A stretch of 64,000 nt of DNA from Branchipolynoe longqiensis (lineage: Eukaryota; Annelida; Polychaeta; Phyllodocida; Polynoidae). The first letter of the stretch is position 1. Each line of letters begins with the position of its first letter. Made by a program: the position numbers and the translations under genes. The notes beneath the pieces are model-generated. The model saw nothing but the letters and a program-made list of their open reading frames with translations. It did not search any database and was not told the origin of the DNA. The stretch is taken from contig CM059198.1 in the NCBI GenBank assembly GCA_030323885.1, positions 16,406,462 through 16,470,461 of the forward strand, in the 5' to 3' direction. Positions 30,975 to 41,634 of the stretch are shown here, piece by piece.

Positions 30975-31430
30975 ATGTTGTGTAGGCAATTCCATTTTAC
31001 ATTACCAGGATAAAAGTTCCCATCCCAATTGATCTTGTTGTATCATTGTTTCGTAGTAGGATTATGTGTATATATATACATATATACACTTTTATATACG
31101 GATATACATATAAATATAGATAAGTATACACATGCATGTGTGTAAACATATAAATATACCTATTGCAATATTAGATGAACAATAACTTACCAATGTTTCT
31201 AAAGGTAGGGATGACTGTGACAGATGCTGCACAGTAGTAATCCAGTAACAAGTTGACTGGTGTGTTGTCTGTGCCTTCAGAAATATGTGCGTGCAGTCCA
31301 CTGAGGCATTAACTCTTAAATACCAAATCCATTCCACACCTATTCCAAGGTACATAACCTCTGACATATTCACACTCAGTGAGCTAAGCTGCCATTTGAG
31401 GTGTCACTTACAACCTGAAGTGTAAGTGTA
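30975..31430. other. AT-rich DNA with TATA microsatellites
   Basis: TATATACA-type runs occupy 31065-31110 and 31340-31370 is T/A rich; no gene is seen. Confidence 0.4.
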
Positions 31431-31610
31431 GCACCATTTTTGGGGGAGATTTTGGTAAAAAATGGATGACTGCTATGCAATATGTGCTGCAGTCCTCTTT
31501 AATGCAGGAACACCAGTAAGTTAATTTTAAAGTTATATTGCACTTATAATATACATAATATGTGGTATCTTGGTGATCGGTAATGTATATATATATGTAA
31601 ATATATGTAT
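31430..31610 (+). repeat. Inverted repeat flanking DIRS-3, left
   Basis: gctatgcaatatgtgctgca, aaagttatattgc, and tcttggtgatcggtaatgta match the reverse complement of 36020-36160 with indels. Confidence 0.8.
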
Positions 31611-31639
31611 GCAGGTACATATATACAAGTGTATAATTC

Positions 31640-31682
31640 TTGTATCTAGATAGATATATGCATATATATGTATATGTATGTT

Positions 31683-31713
<31 letters not shown>

Positions 31714-32046
31714 ATATATATATATCAGATATTAGAACATTGACCTAAAAATGATGGGCCATTGCCCAAAAGTATGCATGCATTCATATCTATATACATA
31801 TATGCATATATGCACATATATGGATACACATGTCTTTGTTTGTTTCTGTCGTTAAGCATAAAAAACAAACGCATATATGAATAGATATATGTATACATGG
31901 TTTGGAAATTGTTAAACTTATATACTTATATATACATATGTACATATAAGCATATATAGGCCTCCAGGATGATAATTTACAGCCGATTGGCAGTTTCCCA
32001 ACATTTGGGCAATTACCCATCCTTTAGGTGGATATGTTCTAATCCA

Positions 32047-32093
<47 letters not shown>

Positions 32094-32100
32094 AGCGATT
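31640..32100. repeat. AT microsatellite cluster including a 44-bp (AT)n
   Basis: TATATG/CATATA runs fill 31650-31730 and 31780-31960; a perfect (AT)22 run is at 32048-32090. Tyr/Ile-rich frames here are artefacts. The block 31830-31915 is shared with 43390-43470. Confidence 0.9.
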
Positions 32101-32104
32101 AAGG

Positions 32105-32500
32105 AAGGGCAAAGCGATTGGTGGTAGGCATCATTTATTAGTAATAGTCGGGTTACCATAAGGGGGTTCAAACCCAATGGAACCCACATAATTGAAGCTC
32201 TGGGCACATTCCCAGTAGTGAGTAACTCTCAACCAAGAGGTCAAATTCAGGTGGTAACCCGGAATAATAATCAACAATGATGAGCAGTGATTCATACAGT
32301 CAGTAATTTAAACAATCAATAACATAATCATCAATGGTTAGTAAAATTGACACCTTGGCTGGGCCAATGCAGGGGGAAAGCCCAACCCAGCCAAAAGAAG
32401 AAGAAGAATGGAAAGAAAAAAAAGAAGAAGGGAGCAAGGAAGAAAAAAGAAGATGAAGAAAGATGATGCAAAAATAAATAAAATGGGAAGGAAGGGATGG
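32105..32500. other. DIRS-3 3' non-coding region
   Basis: It follows the recombinase stop and holds a GAA/AAG-rich tract at 32390-32475. No domain is visible. Confidence 0.4.
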
Positions 32501-32504
32501 AGGG

Positions 32505-32870
32505 TTAGGCGTCAGACAGAGCAAGGTCAATGGCTGCTGCCACACGGAAGTCAAGCATAATACATTCCGATATCAGGAGTTGTATGTATTTGAATACTGA
32601 GTCCGATTTCCAATCACCCATTGTTTTTATTTCCTCAATGGAAGCGCCTTGTAGGGCAAGAAATGTGCAGCCACCTCTTCTCAAGGAATGATAAGAGAAA
32701 GAGAACGGATTAAATCCGGCTGAATAGGATAAGGATTTAATGGTAGCCTGGAGGGCTTTGTATGACAAGGCAGTATGCTCTCCACCGGGTGCAGGGACCT
32801 GGAAGGCAGGCCTGTTTGCAGCCACCTGTACTTGCTCGAAATGCAGCCTGGTCCAGAACACTGCGCACAA
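32505..32870 (-). pseudogene. DIRS-3 tyrosine recombinase, catalytic C-terminus
   Basis: The 121-codon frame holds FSYHSLRRGGCTFLALQGAS near residues 58-77 and IKTMGDWKSDSVFKYIQL near 80-97. H-x-L-R-R-G contains the second catalytic His and Arg, and the tyrosine in FKYIQL is the nucleophile. All three are intact. The frame ends at a natural stop (32505). It joins the preceding frame (33317-32913) across a short frameshift. Confidence 0.85.
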
Positions 32871-32912
32871 ATTTGTGTTTTTAACTTTGCAGATTGGTGT
32901 TAACAGCTCGCA

Positions 32913-33454
32913 TTATGTAAATTGAATAGTTTTTGCTTTACATATTTTGACCATCATCCCCCAAGGGTAGAAAACAAAGTCAGAACGAAGAAGGACCGAA
33001 TCTGATCGGGTAATTTGACACTTCCTGAGGAGCCCTCTGAAGGCAGTTAATATAGCTGCCCTGGAGGATAAGTGACCCGGGGTATCAGCTAGGTGGGAGA
33101 ACATGGCTAATAAATCCCTAGGTAACAGCGGTGCAGCCACTTTGGGGCAATTGCCAAGTTTATGTTTTGCTCCGCCCAACACTGTTCGGTCCTGGCGAGC
33201 ACCCCAGTCAATTGGAGTGGCCCCCTCAGCTTTTAAGAAAGAATTCAGGGCACTGAGATAATTAGTGAGGGAACTGTATTTAAGAAACCTGGCCAACCAA
33301 GTAATGTAGTGGGACATGGGGTTGGTGTCAAAAACCCGATGTATTCGCTTACAAATCGGAGGTAAGTCCCGATTTGCATAGAGCGCGTGGCTAGTGAACC
33401 TGGGGCATTATACTGTGAAGTCAGCTCCTTTGTTTCAGCAGATAAGGCGTCCAA
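32913..33454 (-). pseudogene. DIRS-3 tyrosine recombinase, N-terminal and first catalytic part
   Basis: The frame 33454-33245 codes STYNAPGS-like SQYNAPGSLATRSMQIGTYL and the frame 33317-32913 codes YSSLTNYLSALNSFLKAEGA, PLLPRDLLAMFSHL and AFRGLLRKCQIT, where R in LLRK is the first catalytic arginine. MMVKICKAKTIQF gives the beta-sheet Lys motif (KT-x-QF). One frameshift near 33300 separates the two frames; otherwise the domain is complete. Confidence 0.8.
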
Positions 33455-33819
33455 GCCTAAGAGGAAAAGAAAAGAAAGAGAAGAGGATTAGAAGTGAGAA
33501 AGGAAGTGAAAGAAGAGACAAAGTATATATATATATATCAATTTAAAAAATTTAAAAAAACATATGTACAATATATATCTATATATATATATATTTATAT
33601 AACAATTCAGAGAGGAAGAAGGACAAATGCATAACGATGACAGAGAAGAAGTAATCAGTTAAATAAGAAAGAGCAGCATAAAGGGTAGTCTCAGCAGGCT
33701 AACCTAATTCTATTTATCGAGTCAGGGCTGCTCCAGCGGCTAAGGGCGTCAGAAATAGTGTTATAAACGCCCAGAACATAGGAAGAATATATATTCAAAT
33801 TCATTGCAATTGAGAGCCA

Positions 33820-34140
33820 GAATAGCTCTTAAATCCATTTTTGGATTATCTTGTGCTTACATTTCCTTTGCGACAGGGCGGATTGAACAGTTTTATTGTC
33901 AGTCATGAAAATAATATTTGCGTCACCCCAAGTACGACCCCATCCGCGAGCAGCACTCATTACCGCCGACATTTCCAAGACATTAATGTGGGTGTCAGTA
34001 CAATTCTCGTCGCTAGGTGCGACATGGTGTGAGTTTGGTAGAGCGCCACTGGCAAAGGAGCCAACTAGCCAATCATCGCCATGCACAACACCAACACCGG
34101 AAGCGGAGGCATCAGAGAGGATGGGAGCTAAGCCATTGAC
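33820..34140 (-). pseudogene. DIRS-3 RNase H domain
   Basis: On the minus strand SDASASGVGVVHGDDW is coded at about 34118-34070 (first catalytic Asp), followed by HINVLEMSAVMSAARGW (catalytic Glu) and IIFMTDNKTVQSALSQ (catalytic Asp) before the stop at 33829. The domain is open across these three acidic residues. A non-coding AT-rich gap of about 370 bp (33460-33820) separates it from the recombinase and contains TATATA runs at 33525 and 33575. Confidence 0.8.
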
Positions 34141-34161
34141 TCTACTAGTGACATTTATCCA

Positions 34162-34356
34162 CTATTTAATTTCAGTATTAAATTCCTGGTTCAGGCAAAA
34201 TTGATAAAATGGCTTATTCAAAGCCTTCACAGCTTCATGGACTCTGCCGCTGAAAGAAAGCCCTCCTTTAATTACAGTGGATGCATGGCAAAGATGCCCA
34301 GCTAGCCTTTGCAGCTCTTTTCGATTGGCCTTGGCCTTATTCATAAACTTCTTCAA
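34162..34356 (-). pseudogene. DIRS-3 RT connection segment
   Basis: KELQRLAGHLCHASTVIKGG is the ELQ-x-L-x-G-x-L-x-x-A connection motif found between RT and RNase H in many DIRS elements; it continues with FSGRVHEAVKALNKPFY. A stop at 34160 separates it from RNase H. Confidence 0.75.
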
Positions 34357-34427
34357 AATAATTTGTAATTTTCCAATTTTATCGGCTGGCAGGCAAAGCT
34401 GCAGCTTTGTACTGTCTATTTCGATTC

Positions 34428-34754
34428 CTAAGAAGCTAGCTCATTGCATTGGGGAGCAACTTTCTGAAATCTTATATAAAATCCCAAATGCTTTAATAAA
34501 TGAATACATTTATGCTGGTTATGAGCACAAGTCAAGAAGGAGTCATTAATAATGGCAAAATCATCAAGGTAGTTGACAAGACGGGCAATACAAGCTAGAG
34601 CTGCACATTTAGCAATGAAGTTTGAGACCGTAGTAAAAAATAAAGGGGCTAGAAGATAGGCCCATCGATAAGCGATTGTCAAGAAAATTACATTAGTGCC
34701 GTCGATTACCCAGTCAAGTCCCTGTTTCTCTCTATCAGAGGGCATGGTAGGCAT
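34428..34754 (-). pseudogene. DIRS-3 RT palm with YLDD box
   Basis: The frame begins with a frameshifted stretch (PSDREKQGLDWVIDGTNVIF) and includes ARLVNYLDDFAIINDSFLTC, an intact catalytic YLDD. LLKHLGFYIRFQKVAPQCNE follows, the usual xGxxIxxxK element after the box. The preceding frame 35361-34735 overlaps its first codons. Confidence 0.8.
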
Positions 34755-35361
34755 CCTTAATATCGGTCACAGAAATGTAATCGAATTGTTTAAGATTATC
34801 AACTACATCATCAACGGTCTTATAATGAAATTTGGAGGAGGTCTCATTGACAAAATTGTTCACTGATGAACTAAGGGGTTTACTGCAATCTATGATTAAT
34901 CTAAATCCATCCCCAGTGTTTTTCTTCATGCAAAACATGGTATGCGAGCATTGAGGGCGATTGTCAATCACACTTATGTATCCTAGATCCAGTTTTTTTA
35001 ATAGTTTTTCGGTAATAAAATTGATATGGTAAATATTATCAGGCTGACAGATTTTGCTATCATAGGATGAATGAAACAAATTGTTTATAATATTAAGACC
35101 AAATAGTGAACCTTTCATTATGAACTCCCAGTCAACATCAACCTCACCTTTCAGAAATAGCTCGCCAAACACTCTGCATGGCTGAAACTGAACAGGATTA
35201 TTTGCAATGCGGTGTGAACATGAACAAGTACCAGTATAACAATCAGGACAAACCGTTGTATATATTTGTGAAGCATTTTCAGACAAGATATCAATTGCAG
35301 ACAATAATATATTAAAGTTAACAAATTGAAACTCAAACCAGCAATTCTTGAATGCTGGCAC
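34735..35361 (-). pseudogene. DIRS-3 RT N-terminal part
   Basis: The 208-codon frame has a Cys/His-rich stretch CPDCYTGTCSCSHRIANNPV near residue 38-57, then INFITEKLLKKLDLGYISVI, HTMFCMKKNTGDGFRLIIDC (RT motif 1-2) and YISVTDIKDAYHAL (first catalytic Asp, V-T-D-I). The Cys cluster resembles a small zinc knuckle before RT. The frame ends by a frameshift right after DAYHAL. Confidence 0.8.
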
Positions 35362-35396
35362 GAATGAGGGAATATTTAAATCAGGTGAACTTTCAT

Positions 35397-35882
35397 TTAT
35401 GCTAATAATATAACAGACGTTCTCAGTTTCAGGGCCAGCACAGCCAAAGCTAGAGTTGGCACTCGTAATGGTTTCTTCAAAGTTAGCCTGAGTGTATCGG
35501 CTATTATTAGAGCTGAAGTCAATGTCACAGGCGGCCTGGTTGGAAGCAACAGCTCGTTGGATGAAGCGTGAACAGTTTGCAGGGGGACATTGAGTTGAGT
35601 GTGCACTGGCGCATTACCGTCCGATCCGAATGCACTCAGATCAATGGGTGTGAGCGAATTAGGGGTTGTTATGTTGACGTTTGAATTAACACATTTAAGT
35701 AGGCCAGGTGTGTTCCTAGCTGATGTTGCCGGCCAGTCCGCATCGTCATTCCGGCACAGGATATTTTTGTCTGACAAGCTAACACCGATCTGAACAGACG
35801 CCAACGTATCACTTACGTCCGGTGAAGGGCTGACTACTGGCAGATTGGGGACTGCACAATCAGCCACTTGCGTACTAGTCAC
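35397..35882 (-). pseudogene. DIRS-3 gag-like N-terminal frame
   Basis: A 161-codon frame begins MTSTQVADCAVPNLPVVS at 35882 and has no motif I recognise. It is rich in Ser, Thr, Leu and Ala. Position just upstream of the RT on the same strand suggests the end of ORF1 or the start of the pol frame. The stop lies at 35397. Confidence 0.4.
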
Positions 35883-36019
35883 TTCAAGAATATTAATACA
35901 GTTGTCAGCCTCAGGATAATAGTGTCTAGCTTGGCATATCTATTATATGTATATACACACATATCAATGCATGTATCCATATATATATGTATGTATATAT
36001 ACATATATATACTTACATA

Positions 36020-36160
36020 CATGCATTACCGATCACCAAGATTCCATATACTTTGTATATTATTAGGGCAATATAACTTTAAAATGAACCTACTAGGTTT
36101 CCTGCATTAAAGATGATTGCAGCACATATTGCATAGCCAGGTTATAGAGCTTACCTCGTT
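36020..36160 (-). repeat. Inverted repeat flanking DIRS-3, right
   Basis: Reverse-complement partner of 31430-31610. Confidence 0.8.
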
Positions 36161-36164
36161 TGGG

Positions 36165-36478
36165 CTACAGTGGTTAAAATACCTCATTTGACCCCCGCTT
36201 CAATTACCAAGGACGAATTTTATATAGGATTAATGTGCTGGTTCACAAATATGATTGTGGTGCACTGAGTTTTGGGATGTTTTCATATTAGAATAGATCA
36301 CAAGAAAGCAAACAAAATATATATATAATTTCTGAATATTTCCAGGATATTTAGTTGGGACCAACTTGAGTAAATTAACAGTGAATATCAGGAAATAATT
36401 CATTAGTTACAACAAATGGCTACAGGCAAGAACTGACAATGATTGTACTGTGTTGGTATAGCAGTCAATCCCAATCAA
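36165..36478. other. Unassigned AT-rich sequence
   Basis: No coding frame, tRNA-like element or internal repeat is visible. Confidence 0.4.
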
Positions 36479-36479
36479 T

Positions 36480-36600
36480 AGGGCACCTCCAGTCAGGGTA
36501 TATGCTGGTCTGTGGCCCACTCACATACTTCCACTTGCCATTGGGGGAGGAGGTCCTGCGGGGGGACTGTTGTACATCATTTAGATGTATTTGCATATGC
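36480..36600 (+). repeat. Dispersed repeat (inverted partner at 54285-54390)
   Basis: tatatgctggtctgtggccc, actcacatacttccacttgc, gggggaggaggtcctg and gactgttgtacatcatttag match the reverse complement of 54290-54385. The family is unknown. Confidence 0.85.
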
Positions 36601-36905
36601 AAATATATATTTACATAATATATCATTCACTGTGATTATACAGTTTATGCATAAGAAGCATGTATTTGCTGCTACATACTCATCAACAAAAACATTCCCT
36701 TAAATATAATAGCATTTTTATTTGATTTATTTTACTTTTGGTTATTACTTTTTATTTCTATTAAAATATTTAGGATGTGGTGGAGGGCGGCTCGGAGCCG
36801 GGAAGCTGTGAGGATATACATGCCTTTTTAAATGTGATAAAGTGTTTATTAATATATCGATATGTGTGCATATATGTATGTGTATATATGTGAATATGTA
36901 TGCAC
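36600..36905. other. AT-rich stretch without a gene
   Basis: TATATG-type runs at 36865-36900; nothing else recognised. Confidence 0.4.
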
Positions 36906-36908
36906 ATA

Positions 36909-37090
36909 CAGTAAAACCCCACTAAATCGACCGATCATGGGACTGTCTTTAAGTGGTCCATTTAAGGAGGTGGTTGGAGTAGAGAGTTATAATATTCTTG
37001 CAATGGTATTGTTGGGACCCAAATAAAGCGATCGATATAGGGGAGTCATCGATCTGTGGAAGGGTCTGTATAGAGAGGTTTTTACTGTAT
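36909..37090. mobile_element. MITE of Tc1/mariner (pogo-like) type
   Basis: The ends read CAGTAAAACCCCAC (36910) and, in reverse complement, CAGTAAAAACCTCTCTATAC (37089), flanked on both sides by TA. Length is about 180 bp with no coding capacity. CAGT ends and a TA target duplication are typical of pogo/Tigger-like MITEs. Fragments of the same family are at 7911-8657 and 22720-22918. Confidence 0.85.
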
Positions 37091-37129
37091 ATGTATTTGT
37101 ATGCATGTATACACATATATGGATACATA

Positions 37130-37875
37130 TGAAGTGGGCGAGACTACACGACCGATGGAAATGCGGGCTGGGCTAGGAGACATCAATTGCGACTCTCCTA
37201 GCAATGGTGGAAGGTCGAGTTCTCGGGCTCCGACCCATCAGACGTGTTTCTGCATGGTCTGATGTTTTAGACGAGATGTAGGCTTTTATTGTCTAAATTC
37301 CAAACTTATTTAACTTAACTAATACGGGAGGGGATATACCTAATGTATTTAATCAGTATTCAATGGAATCATTCTATGAAAGAACATTTATTGTACTAGT
37401 TAGGGTAAGAATAGAGCCGTGAGCTCTTGGAAACGTGAATGCGAACGTCCCTTGCATTCTTTACTATTCCCCAGTCTTCTTATAGATTAACCGCTATGGA
37501 TAACCTGATATTTGATTGCTTTATATGTAATTAAGGGCCTTATGCCTACTAGGCCTTATGCAGCCGATTAACCCCTCTGCGGGGAGATGATAACAGACAT
37601 ATTAACAGAATTAACGTAGTGTTATTTTGGCTGAAAATAAGACATTGACTTAGGCTGATTATCAGTGACAGCAGCAGAGACGCAGTGTACGTCTGCTTAG
37701 TTTTGGATTAATTTAAACATAATAATGCACACCGAATGGTGGGGAGGACAGCGAGTTAGTTGAAATAACAAGTAATTGCTTTAGTCTGATAAATGCGAGG
37801 AGGGATCAAGAACCGTATTTATTCGATACTCTGGATGTCCGCCCTTAGCCCGGGAATGACAATGATGGCGACGGC
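37130..37875 (+). repeat. LTR-like 5' end of gypsy element A
   Basis: The block matches 51480-52185 along its whole length: ctctgatgttttagccgag-like, gtgagctcttggaaa, cattctttactat, gggccttatgcctaaatagg-like, aacttaggctgattatcagt, agttagttgaaataac and ttagcccgggaa. It starts TGAA. The match lies just upstream of the gag, so it is probably the 5' LTR; no 3' LTR is found because the element's end is lost. Confidence 0.65.
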
Positions 37876-38088
37876 GATTTTGGCATAACTATACAATAAA
37901 TAGCAACATCAATATATACAAATCTGACAAAATTCATCAAGATTCTAGTACAATCTAATAAATACACATTTTTTTATTTGTCTAGCCCCCTCGCTCCCTA
38001 ATAAGGAGCCAGGTGGGAAACCAATAGTTTCTTTCACAAGTTTTTTTAGTAAGGGTAAACACATAAGTATCGCAACCTGGTGGCCTAA

Positions 38089-38910
38089 GTGGTGATGGCG
38101 AGAAAACACCCGGACCCTGGTGTCCCCGTGGGCTCTCGCCGTAGCTGTCTACGGTCAGCGGGAAATGCAAGGGAATTTACGGGTGAACTGGAGGCGCCAT
38201 CCTCAGATGGTGCCTCAATAAATGCGGACCTGGTCTGCTCGGGTGATGCTTCACCCTATACATTAAATGCGGACACGCAAATCTCAAATGTGGGCATTGC
38301 CTCACGAGAGTCATTAGAGATCCCACGTCCATCGGACGGCGGATCTGGTCACGATGCGGGCAATCCCTTCTCCTTTCCCCGCAAAGAAAGGACAGATGCC
38401 ACTCGTACGCCTTTATTATCGGCCCCGGTAATTGATGTGGCCAACTTCTTACCTGCCCCACTGCATAATGCAATGCAGGACAGGCTCAAATCCTGAGAAA
38501 TGCGTGAGGAGCAGATTCTGTACCGGGAATTCAAACTGAATACCCGGTGGCAGGAGCTGGCCGAACAGCAATCCAAAGGGGATGGTCACAAAGACTACAC
38601 CCCGGATATCCGTGATGCGGGCATAACCGATGGGGTGCTGGGCATCATTCAGCAACAAAATGGGCATTGCCCGTATAATAATAATAATAGAAATGCGTCC
38701 AATGCATCTAGGGACAGGCCAGCTGTCAATTTAACTCAGCCTGGGCAAAGCGCCCCGGCGAGCCAAATGCGAGAGGCGACTTACGTCGACTCGTATGCTT
38801 CTTACCGCTTCACTAATGAAGAACAGGCCATCATCAAATCTAACCCCGCAATTTGCCGGGCTGTGATGGAGGCCTCAAATATAAACCCGGTTTTGGAGCC
38901 TCAGCAGTGA
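38089..38910 (+). pseudogene. Gypsy A gag, N-terminal region
   Basis: Two frames, 38089-38493 and 38500-38907, are in nearly continuous order, divided by TGA at 38494-38496 and then ATGCGTGAGG. The second codes REEQILYREFKLNTRWQEL and later RFTNEEQAIIKSNPAICRAV. No specific domain is recognised; charged, Asn/Ser-rich composition fits a gag N-terminus. It overlaps the next gag frame at 38853. Confidence 0.5.
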
Positions 38911-39551
38911 GTCGGTCTATGCATTTGCGAGACCGCAATATAAGTGTACAGGAGCAGTACCAACCCGCTAGGGTTCGGGCTGTGGAAGTACCTCCCCTTG
39001 ATGGTATCAACCAAGATTGGGATACCTGGTGGGAGAAATTTAGTAAGGCGATGTCAGTTAATAGGTGGAACGAAACCACCACACTGACCAGTCTGCTACA
39101 TCTACTGCAGGATGGCCCTGGCCAACTGGCAGTGGATCGGTGGGAACAAGATGATTGTTCCACTTTAGATGAACTGGTGGAAGCTTTGGCTTGGCAGGTT
39201 AAGGGGCTAGATCCTCTATCTAAGTGGGAACTCTTTGAGAAAAGATTGCAATGGCCTTCAGACTCCGCGAATTCCATATATTATGGGATGATGCTAGAGT
39301 CAGAGGCCAAGAAAGATGGTCTAGGCTGTGGCATGTCGCGGGACTTAATAGCGCGTAAAACTGTAGCCGTGTTCATCAATGGTCTCTGTGACCGTGAGGA
39401 ATGCGACATGATTGTTAAACAATGGTCCCCTGGTAGACATACCATGGAGGACATTTATCAAATGTTGCGGGACCATGCCGGGAAAGCTAGGATTATTCCT
39501 AGCAAACTAGGGATAGCTGGAATTGCCAGCACCGCATCTGAGCCTGCATGA
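38853..39551 (+). pseudogene. Gypsy A gag (capsid-like domain)
   Basis: The 232-codon frame contains LDGINQDWDTWWEKFSKAMS near residues 49-68, followed by LTSLLHLLQDGPGQLAV and STLDELVEALAWQV, then SIYYGMMLESEAKKDGLG and KTVAVFINGLCDREECDMIV. The W-x-x-W-x-x-x-F plus helical repeats are the signature of the retrotransposon gag capsid. The true start may be in the preceding frame. The stop at 39551 precedes the zinc knuckle, which is in another frame. Confidence 0.75.
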
Positions 39552-39699
39552 CGACCAAAACGTAGGCATTTGTGCTTTCAATTGCCAGGGTTCTCGACCC
39601 AATAACGTACGGGATGCCGACCATTCCGGTACAAGGGAATTACCAAGCGCCAGCAGTTTAATTCTGGATACCAGGGAAGGTCATCAAGGCCTTTCCAAA

Positions 39700-39925
39700 G
39701 GAATCCTTCTGATAGACCCCGCGTATCCCAGGATACAGAGTGTTATAGATGCAGAGGCTTTGGACATATGGCTGTCACATGTCCTCAGGCTCAAGCACAT
39801 TCTATAGAACAGGCCATGGTGGTGGGAGACTGCAAAGGACACGATAACTCACACCACATACCGGCCACTTTAGCTAGGCTGCAAGCAACCAAGAGCAAAA
39901 ATATTGCATATTTAAATTAATACCA
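39700..39925 (+). pseudogene. Gypsy A zinc knuckle (nucleocapsid) region
   Basis: In the frame through 39731-39790 the sequence codes ECYRCRGFGHMAVTC, a perfect C-x2-C-x4-H-x4-C knuckle, followed by PQAQAHSIEQAMVVGDCKG to a stop near 39918. It is out of frame with the gag by one indel between 39551 and 39700. Confidence 0.8.
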
Positions 39926-39940
39926 GCTACAACGCCGGGA

Positions 39941-40777
39941 GTGTTGTTAGCTATGGTGATACCGGATAAGCTTCCTAGTGCAACTGTTGAAAGTTGTGCT
40001 AAGTCCCACATTAATAAACTCTCGACAGTTTTGTGGCATACTAAAGGATCGGACCCGCATTCTGAATGTGGTTTGGTTCACATCCGCCAGGTTTTCTTGG
40101 CGGGTATGAGAGCGTTATGCTTGCAAAATGTGATTCATAACGATAAGGATTTGTGTATGGAATACATATTAAAGAGAACCGGTCTGGACTTACACATTGT
40201 AGGTGAACGAGGCAGGTTTGCTATGAATATTTTCCTACTAAATGGGAAACGATGGTACCTTCCTATCAACATCAGAGGTTCCAGAGGTTTCTTCCTAATA
40301 GATACAGGCGCGACTATGTCTGTTATAGGGAAGAGATTCTTTGACGACCTGAATCTAAACACCCGCAACCTGATCTCTGAAGTTAAACCACTAAGTGTTA
40401 CTGGTCTTGTCATCCTGCAATTTGGTTGCACGGACATACCGTTAGGTATCGCCAACCAGATTTTTCACTCGTTGGTATTAATTGTAGATATACCCGAAGA
40501 CGGTATATTGGGGAGTGACTGGATGTCATTTTATGAAGCTAGCCTTTCCCCACATAATGGGGAATTTGCGGTGATACAACCATATAACTTGGTCACACAT
40601 TGTCAACTCAGAACAGATTGTGGGCTCGCATGTCTGGCTGAGGATGTGACGATAGCGACCCACCAAACGGTCGTGGCTCTGATTACAACTAGGCATATAG
40701 GCGGGGAAGGTCAATGTTTAATTGAACCCGACCTTGTAATGCTTGGTCCAATGGGGTCACATCGGTACCTTCATTGA
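39941..40777 (+). pseudogene. Gypsy A aspartic protease region
   Basis: A 278-codon frame with WYLPINIRGSRGFFLIDTGA near residues 105-124; D-T-G-A is the catalytic motif of retropepsins. IPEDGILGSDWMSFYEASLS (I-L-G-x-D-W/F) follows near residues 187-206, the conserved G-x-D flap-end element. The protease would mature Gag-Pol. The frame closes at 40777 before RT, leaving 130 bp with stops between. Confidence 0.8.
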
Positions 40778-40911
40778 TTAGTAAATCAAAGGGTGCAGTC
40801 TTACCACTCTGTAATATAATGGATGACCTGGTCTATCTGTCGTGAGGCCAAACCATTGGGAAAGCGGCAGAGGCCAGATCACATGGATCCATTGAGAGTC
40901 CTATTGTCATA

Positions 40912-41634
40912 TTGTCCATGGCGGTTGACACGCATTTGGATCATATGAAAGATAAAATGAACATTGCAGAATTTGTGTTCAAGTTTCTCGATATCTTTGC
41001 GAGACTGGCTGCTAAACTGGGTTGGACCGATGTGGTGCAACACAATATCGACATCGGAGACAATGCCCCATTTAGAATACAGTATCGCAGACTCATGGAT
41101 TCCAAGAAGCAAGCTCTTATCATTACAGACAGCAGAAGTCCCTACAGTTCGCCCGTCCACTTGGTTACCAAGAAGGATGGAATGTGGCGATTCTGCATTG
41201 ACTACCGCAAATTAAATGCGATGACTCACAAAAATGCATACCCTTTGCCACGCATCGACGAGAGCCTGGATATCCTTGGAGGAAATAAGTGGTTCTGCAC
41301 ATTGGACCTTCAATCTGGATACCACCAAGTTGTGATGCGAGACGACGACCGAGAGAAAACTGCCTTCACCACTCACATAGGACTATACAAGTGGAAGGTA
41401 ATGCCTTTCAGTCTTTGTAATGCACCTGCTACATTTGAGAAAATGATGGCTGAAATGTTAAATGGTTTGTTATTTACACACTGTTTAGTACATTTAGACG
41501 ACATTATTATCTTTGGCGACACTGTTAACACCTGTCGTAATAATTTACGCGAGGTCTTTCTTAGACTTTGTAAATATAAATTGAAACTTAAACCATCTAA
41601 ATGCAATCTGTTTCGCCAGGAGACAGAGTATTAG
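40912..41634 (+). pseudogene. Gypsy A reverse transcriptase
   Basis: The 240-codon frame carries SPYSSPVHLVTKKDGMWRFC, IDYRKLNAMTHKNAYPLPRI, FCTLDLQSGYHQV (first catalytic Asp), WKVMPFSLCNAPATFEKMM and LVHLDDIIIFGD. The box reads H-L-D-D, so Tyr is replaced by His while both aspartates remain. It ends at TAG (41632), where active elements continue with YLGH; the following GRIVSGEGIKADPRK is in frame after the stop. Confidence 0.9.

Larger units (their letters stand above)
31430..36160 (-). mobile_element. DIRS-type retrotransposon 3 (Ngaro-like) with inverted flanking repeats
   Basis: Coding blocks on the minus strand run gag-like, RT, RNase H, tyrosine recombinase (35882 to 32505). They are bounded by an inverted pair: 31430-31610 and the reverse complement at 36020-36160. 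Inverted terminal repeats are usual in DIRS1-type elements; whether these are the real termini or a flanking repeat family is not settled. Confidence 0.75.

Noticed and set aside
31060..32110. Tyr/Ile-rich frames in TATATA DNA
   Set aside because: Translation of AT microsatellites.
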